Shown piece by piece: positions 44,628 through 54,074 of a DNA stretch of 63,504 bases. The notes beneath the pieces are model-generated. The model was not told where the DNA came from. It did no database searches and saw only the letters and a list, made by a program, of their open reading frames with translations. This DNA is from Gordonia araii NBRC 100433. Lineage in GTDB: Bacteria; Actinomycetota; Actinomycetes; Mycobacteriales; Mycobacteriaceae. The stretch spans positions 1 to 63,504 of the forward strand of contig NZ_BAEE01000026.1 in NCBI RefSeq assembly GCF_000241265.1, given 5' to 3'. Both the position numbers and the translations under genes were made by a program. The first letter of the stretch is position 1. Each line of letters opens with the position of its first letter.

Positions 44628-45464
44628 TCAGTAGCTGTGCTCGGGACCGGGGAAGCTGCCGCGCGCGACCTCGTCGGCATAGGCGGCGGCCGCGTCGCGC
44701 AGCTCGTCGCCGATGTTGGCGAAGCGCTTGACGAACTTCGCCGTCTTGCCGCTCGTCAGCCCCGCCATGTCCTGCCAGACCAGCACCTGAGCATCGGTCT
44801 CGTTGCCGGCGCCGATACCCACCGTCGGGATGGTGAGCTTGCGGGTGATCTGCGCGGCCAGCTCGGCCGGCACCATCTCCATGACGACCGCGAACGCGCC
44901 GGCCTCCTGGACGGCGATGGCGTCGGCGATCAGCTGGTCGGCGCCGTCGCCGCGCCCCTGGACCCGGTAGCCGCCGAGGCCGTTGACGCTCTGCGGCGTG
45001 AAACCGATGTGCGCCATGACCGGAATCCCCGCGGCGGACAACGTGGCGATCTGTTCGGCGACGCGCTCGCCGCCCTCCAGCTTCACCGCGTGCGCGCCGG
45101 TCTCCTTGAAGTAGCGCACCGACGATTCGAGTGCCTGCTGCGGACCGGCCTCGTAGGAGCCGAACGGCAGGTCGGCGACCACCAGTGCGTGCGGCGCTCC
45201 GCGGACGACGGCCCGAATCAGCGGGATCATCTCGTCGAGGGTGACCGGGATGGTCGTGTCGTATCCGTAGACGGTGTTGGCGCCGGAGTCACCGACGAGC
45301 AGGACAGGAATCCCGGCTTCGTCGAAGCGTGCTGCGGTCGAATAGTCGTAGCAGGTGAGCATCGCCCACTTGCGGCCCTCGGCCTTCATTTGAGCCAGGT
45401 GCTGGATGCGGGTGGCGCGACGGGGCTGGTCGCCGGATGAGCCGTACACGGGTGCATCGGACAT
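44628..45464 (-). CDS. panB: 3-methyl-2-oxobutanoate hydroxymethyltransferase PanB
   Basis: 278 residues. First committed step of pantothenate synthesis: adds a hydroxymethyl group to ketoisovalerate using methylenetetrahydrofolate. Marks: [66 protein letters not shown]-like segment and the catalytic Glu in [30 protein letters not shown] is unmistakable. Neighbour of the glnA2 locus, as Rv2225. Confidence 0.95.
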   Translation of the reverse strand: MSDAPVYGSSGDQPRRATRIQHLAQMKAEGRKWAMLTCYDYSTAARFDEAGIPVLLVGDSGANTVYGYDTTIPVTLDEMIPLIRAVVRGAPHALVVADLPFGSYEAGPQQALESSVRYFKETGAHAVKLEGGERVAEQIATLSAAGIPVMAHIGFTPQSVNGLGGYRVQGRGDGADQLIADAIAVQEAGAFAVVMEMVPAELAAQITRKLTIPTVGIGAGNETDAQVLVWQDMAGLTSGKTAKFVKRFANIGDELRDAAAAYADEVARGSFPGPEHSY

Positions 45465-45645
45465 GATGTGTCTCTTTTCTGCCTCGAGTCCCTGCGCGGG
45501 TACCCGGGATAAATGCGGACAACATCGATTGTTCCACCGCAGCAGCGCCGGGCCAATGGGCGCAATCGTGCGGTTGGTCACATCGGATGGGCCGCAGCGT
45601 TGGTGAACGGGCCGAATTCGCCGCGGGCGGGCATCAAAAGGCCTG

Positions 45646-45674
45646 GAAGTAACACAGACGTAACAGGTTACTTC
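45646..45674 (+). promoter_or_regulatory. GlnR-like box and -10 region of glnA2
   Basis: GTAAC-N6-GTAAC (45649-45664) fits the GlnR a-site/b-site spacing (gTnAC-N6-GnAAC). The same stretch forms a perfect 8-bp inverted repeat, GAAGTAAC (45646-45653) and GTTACTTC (45667-45674). A TAGGCT -10 follows at 45675-45680, 8 nt before the ATG. Confidence 0.6.
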
Positions 45675-45688
45675 TAGGCTCGGCGGAT

Positions 45689-47029
45689 ATGGACCGCCAA
45701 AAAGAGTTCGTGCTGCGGACGCTCGAAGAGCGTGACATTCGATTCGTGCGCCTGTGGTTTACCGACGTGCTGGGCTACCTCAAGTCGGTGGCGATCGCGC
45801 CCGCAGAACTGGAGGGTGCGTTCGAAGAGGGGATCGGCTTCGACGGCTCGGCGATCGAAGGATTCTCGCGGGTCTCGGAGGCCGACACCGTGGCTCGGCC
45901 CGACCCGTCGACCTTCCAGGTCCTGCCGTGGACGACCTCGGCCGGGCGCCACCATTCGGCCCGCATGTTCTGTGACGTCGTGATGCCCGACGGCACGCCG
46001 TCGTGGGCCGATTCCCGGCAGGTGCTGCGCCGGCAGATGAACAAGGCGGCTGAGAAGGGCTTCAGCTGCTACGTCCATCCGGAGATCGAGTTCTTCCTCC
46101 TCAAAGACGCGCCGACTGACGGTTCGGAGCCGCAGCCCGCCGACCGCGGCGGCTACTTCGACCAGACCGTCCACAACGCCGCCCCGAATTTCCGCCGGCA
46201 CGCGATCGACGCGCTGGAGTCGATGAGCATCTCGGTCGAGTTCTCCCATCACGAGGGCGCGCCCGGTCAGCAGGAGATCGACCTGCGGTACGCGGACGCG
46301 CTGTCGATGGCGGACAACGTGATGACCTTCCGCTACCTCATCAAGGAGGTTGCGATCGAAGAGGGTGTCGTCGCAACGTTCATGCCCAAGCCGTTCAGCA
46401 ACTACGCCGGGTCGGCCATGCACACCCACATGAGTCTGTTCGAAGGCGAGGAGAACGCCTTCCACGATCCCGACGACCCCCTGCAGCTTTCGGCGGTCGG
46501 CAAGCAGTTCGTCGCCGGGATCCTGCATCACGCGAGCGAGCTGAGCGCTGTCACCAACCAGTGGGTGAACAGCTACAAGCGCCTCATCCACGGCGGCGAG
46601 GCACCGACGGCGGCGACATGGGGTCGCGCCAACCGCTCGGCGCTGGTGCGACTCCCGATGTACACGCCGAACAAGTCGTCGTCGCGTCGCGTCGAGGTGC
46701 GCAGCCCGGATTCGGCGTGCAACCCCTATCTCACTTTCGCGGTGCTGCTGGCGGCAGGGCTCAAGGGAATCGGCGAAGGCTACGAACTGCCCGAGGAGGC
46801 AGAGGACGACGTGTGGGCGCTGACGCCGGGAGAGCGCCGCGCGATGGGCTACCGGGAGCTGCCCGGCAGTCTCGCCGACGCCCTGGTGGAAATGGAGCGC
46901 TCGGAACTCGTCGCCGAGGCACTCGGCGAACACGTCTTCGACTACTTCCTGCGCAACAAGTGGGCGGAGTGGTCGGAGTACCGGAGCCACGTCACCCCGT
47001 TCGAGCTGCGCAACTACTTGCCGCTGTAG
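45689..47029 (+). CDS. glnA2: Glutamine synthetase type I, GlnA2
   Basis: 446 residues. The beta-Grasp domain (about 15-100) has [16 protein letters not shown]; the catalytic domain has EIEFFLL, the Glu and His ligands in [37 protein letters not shown] and [11 protein letters not shown]. The NLYDLP-type adenylylation Tyr is missing ([13 protein letters not shown] instead), as in the alpha subtype, so GlnE should not modify it. It is followed by glnE after 9 bp. The leaderless start lies under a GlnR-like box. Confidence 0.92.
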   Translation: MDRQKEFVLRTLEERDIRFVRLWFTDVLGYLKSVAIAPAELEGAFEEGIGFDGSAIEGFSRVSEADTVARPDPSTFQVLPWTTSAGRHHSARMFCDVVMPDGTPSWADSRQVLRRQMNKAAEKGFSCYVHPEIEFFLLKDAPTDGSEPQPADRGGYFDQTVHNAAPNFRRHAIDALESMSISVEFSHHEGAPGQQEIDLRYADALSMADNVMTFRYLIKEVAIEEGVVATFMPKPFSNYAGSAMHTHMSLFEGEENAFHDPDDPLQLSAVGKQFVAGILHHASELSAVTNQWVNSYKRLIHGGEAPTAATWGRANRSALVRLPMYTPNKSSSRRVEVRSPDSACNPYLTFAVLLAAGLKGIGEGYELPEEAEDDVWALTPGERRAMGYRELPGSLADALVEMERSELVAEALGEHVFDYFLRNKWAEWSEYRSHVTPFELRNYLPL

Positions 47030-47038
47030 GGCGCGGCG

Positions 47039-50000
47039 ATGCGTCGCGGAGTCATACCCAGCGTCGGGCGTCTCGGGTTGCTCGACGGATCAGCCGCCGG
47101 CAACCTCGAATCGCTCGGCTGGAACACCGAGGATCGGGTCGACGTGTGCTGGGCCATTTCGCGCGCGGCCGACGCCGACCTGGCACTCAGGGCGGTCGTC
47201 CGGTTGCGCGAGGCCGTGACCGATGCGGGTGGTGATTGGGCCGAGATCGACCGGCTCATCGTCGACGACACGACCTTCCGCGGTCGGCTGTTCGGCGTGC
47301 TCGGCGCCTCGGATGCGCTGGGCGATCACCTCGTCGCCGAGCCGGACGCCTGGCGGCTGCTGACCGAGCCGAACCTGCCCACCGCCGACGAGATGGTTCC
47401 GGCGATGCTGGCATCGGTCGATGCCCGTCCGGACCCATCGGCCGGGCCGGGCGACAGGCTGTTCCGCGCGGCCGTGACCGGCCCCGACGCGGTCATCGCG
47501 CTGCGGCGCGCCTATCGGAATCAGGTTCTCGTGATCGCGGCGCACGACCTGGCCTCGACGGTGCAGGACGAGCCCGTCGTCTCGATGCCGACGGTCGGGG
47601 CGCTCCTGGCGGATCTCGCCGACGCGGCGTTGACGGCGGCGCTGGCGGTGGCGATCGCCCAGGCCATCGGCGACGATCCGGGAGACGACCCGCTCGACGG
47701 GCGGCTGGCGATCATCGCGATGGGCAAGTGCGGCGCGCGGGAGCTCAACTACGTTTCCGACGTCGACGTCATCTTCGTGGCCGAACCGGCCGACTCCACG
47801 TCGGCGCGCATCGCCGGGGAGTTCATGCGGATCGGGTCGGCCGCCTTCTTCGAGGTCGATGCCGCGCTGCGCCCCGAGGGCAAGGCCGGTGCGCTGACCC
47901 GCACCGTCGACAGCCACCTTGCCTACTACCAGCGGTGGGCCAAGACCTGGGAGTTCCAGGCGCTGCTCAAAGCGCGGGCGATGTGCGGCGACATGGCGTT
48001 GGCGGCCGAGTACCTCGACGCGGTCACACCGCTGGTCTGGACCGCCGCCGAGCGCGACGACTTCGTGGTCGACGTGCAGGCGATGCGTCGCCGCGTCGAG
48101 TCACTCGTGCCGGCCGACTTGCGCGAACGCAACCTCAAGCTGGGCAGCGGCAGCCTGCGCGACGTCGAATTCGCGGTACAGCTGCTGCAGATGGTGCACG
48201 GCCGGGTCGACGAGTCGCTGCGCGTGCAACCGACCGTCGACGCGCTGGCCGCGCTGACCGCGGGTGGCTACGTCGGCCGCGACGACGGCGCCAACCTGTC
48301 GGCGTCCTACCAGTTCATGCGGCTGCTCGAGCATCGTCTGCAACTGCAGCGCCTCTCACGCACTCACGTGCTGCCCGATCCCGACGACGGCGCCGCGATG
48401 CGCTGGCTGGCCCGGGCGGCGCACATACGGCCCGCGACCGACCTCGACGCCGCCGGAGTGCTGAAAGCCGAGCTGCGCGCGCAGCGGCAGCGCATCCGCC
48501 AGTTGCACGAGAAGCTGTTCTACCGCCCCCTGCTCGAGGCGGTCACGCGTTTCGAGGCCGACGAACTCACCCTGTCGGACGAGTCGGCCCAGCGACGGCT
48601 GGCCGCGCTGGGCTATGCGCAGCCCGAACGCGCACTCGGCCACATCCGTTCGCTCGCGTCGACACCGGGGCGCCGCGGGCAGATCCAGCTGCTGATCCTG
48701 CCGTCGCTCCTGGAGTGGATCAGCCGGACCCCCGACCCCGATGCCGGGCTGCTCAACTACCGGCGGCTCTGCGAGGAACTCGTCGACGCCGAATGGTTCC
48801 TGCGGCTGCTGCGCGATGACGGCGCCGTCGCCCAGCGGCTCATGCACGTGCTGGGGACGTCGGCCTACATCGCCGAATTGCTGATGCGGGCTCCCGAAGT
48901 CATCAAGCTCTACACCGACGGGGCCGACGGACCCAAGCTGATCGGGGTCGACCCCGACGATGTCGCGAAGGGGCTGATCGCGTCGACCGTGCGTCGCACC
49001 GATCTCAAACAGGCGGTGGCGGTGGCGCGCGGGCACCGGCGCGCCGAGCTGGCCCGCATCGCATCGGCCGACGTCCTGGGGATGCTCGACGTGCCGCAGG
49101 TGTGCGCGGCGCTCTCCTCGGTGTGGGCGGCGGTGCTCAACGCCGCCCTGCAGGTGGTCATCGCCGAGTCGCTGCCGTCGGGGGAGGAGGCGCCGGCCCG
49201 GATCGCGGTGATCGGCATGGGGCGCCTGGGCGGCAGCGAGCTGGGCTACGGCTCCGACGCCGACGTGATGTTCGTCTGCGATCCGCGTCCGGGCGTCGAC
49301 GAGACCGTCGCGCTCAGGTGGGCGCAGACCGTCGCCGAGAACGTGCGGACCATGCTCGGCACTCCCAGCGCGGACCCGCCCCTGGAGGTCGACATCGATC
49401 TGCGGCCGGAGGGCCGCAAGGGGCCGGTGGTGCGGACTCTCGCGTCGTATCGCGCTTACTACGACCAGTGGGCGCAGCCGTGGGAGATCCAGGCGCTGCT
49501 GCGCGCCCACCAGGTCGCGGGCGACAACGATCTGGGCATCGAGTTCCTGCACATGGCCGACCGCATCCGGTACCCGGAGGGCGGCGTGTCGCCGGAGGCG
49601 GTCCGCGAGATCCGACGGATCAAAGCTCGCGTCGACGCCGAGCGACTGCCGCGCGGCGCCGATCCGGCGCTGCACACCAAACTGGGCCGCGGCGGCCTCG
49701 CCGACGTGGAGTGGACCGTTCAGCTCGTGCAGTTGCGCCACGCGCATGACCACCCGTCTCTGCACAACACCTCGACGCTGGAATCGCTCGACGCGATCGC
49801 GGCCGACGGACTCCTGCCCGGGCAGCAGGTCGACCTGCTGCGCGAGGCCTGGCTGACCGCGACCAAGGCGCGCAACGCGCTCGTGCTGGTGCGAGGAAAG
49901 CCGGTCGACGAGTTGCCCGGCCCCGGTGCAGCGCTGCGGGCGGTCGCTTTCGCGGCCGGATGGCCGGCCGACGAGGCCGGCGAGTTCCTGGAGAACTATC

Positions 50001-50053
50001 TGCGCGTCACGCGGCGGGCCAAAGCGGTGGTCACCGAGGTGTTCGGCGCCTAA
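47039..50053 (+). CDS. glnE: Bifunctional glutamine synthetase adenylyltransferase/deadenylase GlnE
   Basis: 1004 residues. Two nucleotidyltransferase halves: the N-terminal deadenylase ([19 protein letters not shown] near residue 230) and the C-terminal adenylyltransferase ([21 protein letters not shown] near 725). Each has the G-x-D-x-D metal motif, and each is followed by an R-x-E-G motif ([22 protein letters not shown]) and a helical GlnD_UR_UTase-type domain. It controls GlnA1 by modifying its Tyr. It is cotranscribed with glnA2 (9-bp gap). Full length for actinobacterial GlnE. Confidence 0.95.
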   Translation: MRRGVIPSVGRLGLLDGSAAGNLESLGWNTEDRVDVCWAISRAADADLALRAVVRLREAVTDAGGDWAEIDRLIVDDTTFRGRLFGVLGASDALGDHLVAEPDAWRLLTEPNLPTADEMVPAMLASVDARPDPSAGPGDRLFRAAVTGPDAVIALRRAYRNQVLVIAAHDLASTVQDEPVVSMPTVGALLADLADAALTAALAVAIAQAIGDDPGDDPLDGRLAIIAMGKCGARELNYVSDVDVIFVAEPADSTSARIAGEFMRIGSAAFFEVDAALRPEGKAGALTRTVDSHLAYYQRWAKTWEFQALLKARAMCGDMALAAEYLDAVTPLVWTAAERDDFVVDVQAMRRRVESLVPADLRERNLKLGSGSLRDVEFAVQLLQMVHGRVDESLRVQPTVDALAALTAGGYVGRDDGANLSASYQFMRLLEHRLQLQRLSRTHVLPDPDDGAAMRWLARAAHIRPATDLDAAGVLKAELRAQRQRIRQLHEKLFYRPLLEAVTRFEADELTLSDESAQRRLAALGYAQPERALGHIRSLASTPGRRGQIQLLILPSLLEWISRTPDPDAGLLNYRRLCEELVDAEWFLRLLRDDGAVAQRLMHVLGTSAYIAELLMRAPEVIKLYTDGADGPKLIGVDPDDVAKGLIASTVRRTDLKQAVAVARGHRRAELARIASADVLGMLDVPQVCAALSSVWAAVLNAALQVVIAESLPSGEEAPARIAVIGMGRLGGSELGYGSDADVMFVCDPRPGVDETVALRWAQTVAENVRTMLGTPSADPPLEVDIDLRPEGRKGPVVRTLASYRAYYDQWAQPWEIQALLRAHQVAGDNDLGIEFLHMADRIRYPEGGVSPEAVREIRRIKARVDAERLPRGADPALHTKLGRGGLADVEWTVQLVQLRHAHDHPSLHNTSTLESLDAIAADGLLPGQQVDLLREAWLTATKARNALVLVRGKPVDELPGPGAALRAVAFAAGWPADEAGEFLENYLRVTRRAKAVVTEVFGA

Positions 50054-50117
50054 TCTCCGTGGTGCGCCCGCACGACCCTTGCGTCTGTCGAGGTCGGCGG
50101 GCCGATAAGGTTGGCGC

Positions 50118-51074
50118 GTGTTTGTCAAAGTCATCCGGACGTGCGGCGTGCTGTTGGGGATCGCGTTGCTCGTCGGCGGGATCGCGGCCGTAGCGCTGTT
50201 CTTCTACCCGTCGCGCGACAACGTGACGATCTATCCGGCGAGCGCCGTGCCGGTGGCGGTGCTGACCACGGTCGCGGCGGTCTTGCTGTTCGCGCTGATG
50301 CGTCGGTGGATTCTGATGGGCGCCGCGGTCGTGGTGGCCGGCGCCCTGGTCGTCACCCAGCTCCCGTTGTGGATCTCCGAGACGCCGGCCAATGCCGACG
50401 CACAGAAGATCACCGTGCTGTCGTCGAATCTGATGGCGGGGGAGGGCGACATCGGTGCGCTGGCCGAGATCGTCGGCGAAGTCCAGCCCGACATCGTCAG
50501 TCTCCAGGAACTCACGCCGGAAGCGTGGGCCCGCGCCGAGGCGTCGCCGATCACCACCGTGGTTCCCAATCTGTACGCGGTCCCCGGACCGTTCGCCGCG
50601 GGCACCGCACTGCTGACCCGCGACGTCCAGCGGGATCAAGCCAAGCTGCCGGACATGATCCTGCACAACCTGGCCGCGACGACGAATCTGTCCGGTGCCC
50701 CGGACACCCGAGTGCTGTCGATTCACGCCGGCGCGCCCGTACCCGGGCACGGCACGTCGTCGGTCAACGACATCGGCGTCCTTCGCGGCCATTTCGAAAA
50801 GCTGCCGCCCGGACGGGTCATCGCCGTCGGCGACTTCAACGCGACATGGAATCACAAGCACTACCGGCAGCTGCTGCACGGCGGCCTCATCGACGCCACC
50901 GACCAGGCCGGAGCAGGGTGGGTGCCGACCTATCCCACCGACAAGCTCGGCCGTCGCCCGGTGGTCGGAATCGACCATGTGATCAGCCGGGGCTTCGTCG
51001 CGACGTCGGTCGAGACGCGGTACCTGCCCGGCGCGGATCACCGGGTGCTGATCGTGAAGCTCGTGCCGCGGTGA
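50118..51074 (+). CDS. Membrane-anchored endonuclease/exonuclease/phosphatase family protein
   Basis: 318 residues. Three N-terminal helices (about 7-30, 40-60 and 67-88) are followed by an extracytoplasmic EEP domain: VLSSNLMAGEG, DIVSLQELTPEAW (metal Glu), VIAVGDFNATWNH (D and N) and the C-terminal VVGIDHVI and GADHRVLIV with catalytic His. The substrate is unknown; outside the membrane a phosphodiesterase or phosphatase role is more likely than nuclease. TAAGGT ends 6 nt before the GTG. Confidence 0.82.
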   Translation: MFVKVIRTCGVLLGIALLVGGIAAVALFFYPSRDNVTIYPASAVPVAVLTTVAAVLLFALMRRWILMGAAVVVAGALVVTQLPLWISETPANADAQKITVLSSNLMAGEGDIGALAEIVGEVQPDIVSLQELTPEAWARAEASPITTVVPNLYAVPGPFAAGTALLTRDVQRDQAKLPDMILHNLAATTNLSGAPDTRVLSIHAGAPVPGHGTSSVNDIGVLRGHFEKLPPGRVIAVGDFNATWNHKHYRQLLHGGLIDATDQAGAGWVPTYPTDKLGRRPVVGIDHVISRGFVATSVETRYLPGADHRVLIVKLVPR

Positions 51075-51100
51075 CGATGAAGTTAGTGTGGCCTGCCTCA

Positions 51101-51119
51101 CTTGGTTAGGGTGACCTCA
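51101..51119. promoter_or_regulatory. IdeR/DtxR-like iron box upstream of hmuO
   Basis: CTTGGTTAGGGTGACCTCA matches 14 of 19 positions of the DtxR/IdeR consensus TTAGGTTAGSCTAACCTAA. A weaker match overlaps about 51078-51096. The main box covers the -35 side of a TAGCAT -10 (51130-51135), the position expected for iron-dependent repression. Confidence 0.6.
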
Positions 51120-51142
51120 CTTGAGCGGGTAGCATAGCCGTC

Positions 51143-51784
51143 ATGGCAATCGCGACGAATATCCCGCTCGACCGGAATTCCGACGTGCTCCGCGAGGCGA
51201 CCGCCCGTGCCCACGAGAACGCCGAACGGTCGGGATTCGTCACCGATCTGATGGGCGGCGCTCTCGACGTCGGCGCGTATACGGCGCTCGCCGGCCAGTT
51301 GCACTTCGTCTATCGCGCACTGGAGGCCGTCGGGAGGCAGTTGGCCGGTGATCCGGTTGCGACCGCGGTGCTTGATGAGCGCCTCCACCGGGTGCCGTCG
51401 CTGACGGCCGACCTGGAAGCTCTCGGCGTCAAGGTCGCGGAGCTGACGGCGCTGCCGGTGACCGCCGACTACGTCGAGGCGATCAAGGCGTGCGGCGTCG
51501 ATCCGGTTCGCTACGTCGCGCACCACTACACCCGCTACCTCGGTGATCTGTCCGGTGGTCAGATCATCGCGAGTCGCATGCGCAATCTGTACGGCGTGCC
51601 CGATGAGGCGCTGTCCTTCTACCGCTTCGACGGGATCGACAAGCTCAAGCGCTACAAGGACCGGTACCGCGAGCGCATCGACACGCTGGATCTCGACCGG
51701 GAAGCCGTCGACCGGCTCACCGCCGAGGCAGTGCGCGCGTTCGAGTTCAACCAGCGGTTGTTCACCGCCCTCGAAACCCGCTAG
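51143..51784 (+). CDS. hmuO: Heme oxygenase, biliverdin-forming (HmuO type)
   Basis: 213 residues. It opens heme to biliverdin, CO and Fe2+. The proximal His is H24 (EATARAHENAERSGF), and the distal helix has YLGDLSGGQIIAS with the flexible Gly residues. VAHHYTRYLGDLSGGQ is the family signature. TAGCAT lies 7 nt before the ATG, under an IdeR-like box, so the gene is probably induced by iron limitation. It sits in the glutamine synthetase region where M. tuberculosis has no such gene. Confidence 0.94.
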   Translation: MAIATNIPLDRNSDVLREATARAHENAERSGFVTDLMGGALDVGAYTALAGQLHFVYRALEAVGRQLAGDPVATAVLDERLHRVPSLTADLEALGVKVAELTALPVTADYVEAIKACGVDPVRYVAHHYTRYLGDLSGGQIIASRMRNLYGVPDEALSFYRFDGIDKLKRYKDRYRERIDTLDLDREAVDRLTAEAVRAFEFNQRLFTALETR

Positions 51785-51793
51785 CGCCAGCGG

Positions 51794-52390
51794 CTATTCG
51801 CTGCCGTCGGTCTTGTCGATGCCGCGAATCTGGAGGACGAAGATCAGCGCGTCCTGCGCCTGAATGCCCGCGTCGGGCTGACCGCCCATGGGGCCGTATC
51901 CGTCGGCCGGGGTCATGGCGACCGCGACGGTCGCGCCGGGCTTCTGGCCGACGATGGCCTTCTGGAATCCGGTGACGACGTTGGTCAGCGGGAAGGAGGC
52001 CGGTGCGCCTCGCTGGTATGCACTGTCGAAGACGTTGCCGTCGCGGCCGTTGACACCCATGTAGCAGACCGACACCATGTCGGCCTCGGTGATCGTCTGG
52101 TCGCCGGAGCCTTCGCGCAGCGTGTGCACCTTCGTCTCGGAGACCGTGAACGGTCCCTGCACCGTCACGCCGGGCGCATGGCTCTTCGACGGTGAGACCA
52201 CCTTGATCGATCCGCTCGTCCCGTCGAGGCTCCAGTCCGTCTTCGCGTCGGCGGCCGGAGCGGCCGTCGGACAGGTCCCGACTTCGGGGGCGCCGTCGTC
52301 CGCGTCGTCGGTTGAATCCTTCGACCCGCACCCGGCGAGGACGAGGGCGGCGGAGAGGGTCACGGCGGCGATCAGGGCGGATTTGCGCAT
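51794..52390 (-). CDS. FKBP-type peptidyl-prolyl isomerase lipoprotein
   Basis: 198 residues. The lipobox is LVLAGC (Cys near residue 21), followed by an Asp/Ser-rich linker. The N-terminal half of the mature part is of unknown fold. The C-terminal FKBP core has VSVCYMGVNGRDGNVFDSAY, TGFQKAIVGQKPGATVAVAM and DALIFVLQIRGI. It should fold extracytoplasmic proteins. TAGGTT lies 7 nt before the ATG. It is convergent with hmuO by 9 bp. Confidence 0.88.
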   Translation of the reverse strand: MRKSALIAAVTLSAALVLAGCGSKDSTDDADDGAPEVGTCPTAAPAADAKTDWSLDGTSGSIKVVSPSKSHAPGVTVQGPFTVSETKVHTLREGSGDQTITEADMVSVCYMGVNGRDGNVFDSAYQRGAPASFPLTNVVTGFQKAIVGQKPGATVAVAMTPADGYGPMGGQPDAGIQAQDALIFVLQIRGIDKTDGSE

Positions 52391-52453
52391 GGGTCTCAAC
52401 CTAGCAGTCGGCCCGCCCGGAACGAGTCCGGGCGGGCTCACTGCGTGAGGGAT

Positions 52454-53254
52454 TCACTGCGTAGCCTCACCGCCTGCGTCCGCGAGGATGCTCAACGTGA
52501 GCTGTGCTTGTGTGCGCTGGCGTGGAGGCAGTGCCCGCCATGCCGCGTGAGTCGCGTTGAGGGTCTTGGCCAGGGTGCCGATGCGGCGCCGGTCGGAACC
52601 GGTGTATTGAGTCCGCTCGGCGAATGGGTCGTCGATACAGGCGAGTAGGGCGGCGGAGTCGAACATGTGGCGTTCTCGGTCACGCGAATCGGTGGTGTAG
52701 GCGGCGGCCTTCAGGATCAGCGCACCGAACGGTCGCGGCACCGAGATCGTCGTGATGGTGCCGGGTGCGATCTCCAGCCGTGCGTTGACAGTGCGGCGTA
52801 GCGCCTGGGTGCCGCCTTCGATGCGAACCATCTGGTAGCCGCGTAGCCTCTCGATTACGCGTGGCGCTGGATGATCGGCGATGAGGACATCGACCTGATC
52901 CGCGGTAGCGCCGGTCACCAAGTCGATGGCGGTCGTGCCCCGCACGAAACGGTGTGCGATGTTGTTGCGTACGTCGATGCTCGGACGGAATCGATAGCCC
53001 AATGACTCCAGGGCGGTGGCGACCCTGTTCGGTGTTCCACGCACGGTCTCGATGTGCAGCACGATGTCGACATCGTTGGTGGGACGCACGATCTCCAGCC
53101 CGTGGTGGATAGTGTGGAGCTGAGTCATTAGTCCACCGATGAGTGTCCAACTTCCGTCGGGCAGCACCGCTGCCAATTCTGCGACACTGGGCCACGGAGG
53201 TGGCCAGCCGCCCGGAGGCGAGGCAACCTCAATGGTGGGACGGCCGGTGTTCAC
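52454..53254 (-). CDS. AbiEii/MenT-like nucleotidyltransferase, probable toxin of a toxin-antitoxin or defence pair
   Basis: 266 residues. The nucleotidyltransferase core reads: TLIGGLMTQL (G40-G41), TNDVDIVLHIE with metal ligands D61 and D63, a third acidic residue D111 (TAIDLVTG), and the late K...R...D set (K182, R191, D199) in ALILKAAAY to MFDSAALL. This is the pattern of AbiEii/DUF1814 toxins, some of which modify tRNA 3' ends. GTG 53254 is chosen because GGAGG lies 6 nt before it. It overlaps the upstream HTH gene by 26 bp, the tight coupling expected of an antitoxin-toxin pair. Confidence 0.72.
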   Translation of the reverse strand: MNTGRPTIEVASPPGGWPPPWPSVAELAAVLPDGSWTLIGGLMTQLHTIHHGLEIVRPTNDVDIVLHIETVRGTPNRVATALESLGYRFRPSIDVRNNIAHRFVRGTTAIDLVTGATADQVDVLIADHPAPRVIERLRGYQMVRIEGGTQALRRTVNARLEIAPGTITTISVPRPFGALILKAAAYTTDSRDRERHMFDSAALLACIDDPFAERTQYTGSDRRRIGTLAKTLNATHAAWRALPPRQRTQAQLTLSILADAGGEATQ

Positions 53255-53915
53255 GGTATGCCTCCAACAGCTCTCCCAGTGCGCGGTGGCCGACACCACG
53301 CAGTCGAGGGTCCGTGCTCGTGGCGATGTCCAACGCCGCGACGACGGGAGTCTCGACCAGGTTCCGAACGCGGGTGAAGTCGAAATCGGTGACCCGTAGG
53401 GTAACCGCACCACTCGATGAGGGCCGGAGTCCAAGTGCCCGCACGATGTCATTTAGTTGGCCGGCGGCGATGTAGCCATCGACGTCGCCGAGGGTGCCGG
53501 TGATGCCGAGGGGTTCCGTGCTGCTGGTCGTAACGAGTTCGCGCAGTCGGGGGAGTGCGGCACGGTGGGCGTCGAACGTGTGACTCAGGGCGCGGTCGCG
53601 CATCCGGGTGAGCAGCTCATCGACCTCGTTGATACTGCGCAGTGCTTGGCGCAGTCGTGAGACTTGAGTGGCTCCTAGCCAGTCTGCCTCACGACCGGCG
53701 AGGATTGCGGCGGCTCCCCACGCGGTGTGCTCGGCCCACGAGCGCGTGCGCCCCTGTCGCTGCGACTGGAGGTAGCGGTCAACCGAAGCGCGGTCAACCA
53801 GACCTCGCGCAACCCGATTGATCGCCCCGGAGTCGGCCAGACGACGAGCATGGCGGGTCGACACTCCCAAGTTGTGCGCCGTCTCCTCAATGGTGAGGAA
53901 GTCTTCCCTGTTCAT
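53229..53915 (-). CDS. HTH protein, probable antitoxin/regulator paired with the nucleotidyltransferase
   Basis: 228 residues. Residues about 5-55 are a MerR/excisionase-like HTH (FLTIEETAHNLGVSTRHARR, ending VDRASVDRYLQ). The remainder is helical and of no family I recognise; it has a QVSRLRQALRSINEVDELL stretch and an EPLGITGTLGDVDGYIAAG segment. By position and overlap it should neutralise the downstream nucleotidyltransferase and repress the operon. There is no SD. A 32-bp nested palindrome begins 2 bp upstream of the ATG. Confidence 0.7.
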   Translation of the reverse strand: MNREDFLTIEETAHNLGVSTRHARRLADSGAINRVARGLVDRASVDRYLQSQRQGRTRSWAEHTAWGAAAILAGREADWLGATQVSRLRQALRSINEVDELLTRMRDRALSHTFDAHRAALPRLRELVTTSSTEPLGITGTLGDVDGYIAAGQLNDIVRALGLRPSSSGAVTLRVTDFDFTRVRNLVETPVVAALDIATSTDPRLRGVGHRALGELLEAYREHRPSHH

Positions 53916-53916
53916 A

Positions 53917-53948
53917 ACAGATAATGTCCCATATCGGACCTAATCTGT
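53917..53948. promoter_or_regulatory. 32-bp nested palindromic operator of the HTH/nucleotidyltransferase pair
   Basis: ACAGAT, 3 nt, GTCC, 6 nt, GGAC, 3 nt, ATCTGT: two nested perfect inverted repeats sharing one centre (53932/53933), 53917-53948. It is directly against the start codon of the HTH gene, so binding would block the promoter or start. Confidence 0.75.
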
Positions 53949-53988
53949 CTATGAATTATTGAAGAAACGAGCGGCGCTATGAGAACCA

Positions 53989-54042
53989 AACGGTGACTGA
54001 CCTGGACGGACGTCGAAGGACGCGTCCAGGTCAGCCACCGTT
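53989..54042 (-). terminator. Long hairpin terminator downstream of glnA1
   Basis: 20-nt arms at 53989-54008 and 54023-54042 pair with a single mismatch (AACGGTG..GGACG against CGTCC..CACCGTT); 14-nt loop. It lies 32 bp past the glnA1 stop on the minus strand. Confidence 0.75.
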
Positions 54043-54074
54043 GGTGACGAGAGTCAGAGGGGATCCCTCTGGGG

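Noticed and set aside
48356..50134. A 592-codon minus-strand frame opposite glnE
   Set aside because: glnE has both catalytic halves in the plus frame; the antisense product resembles nothing.
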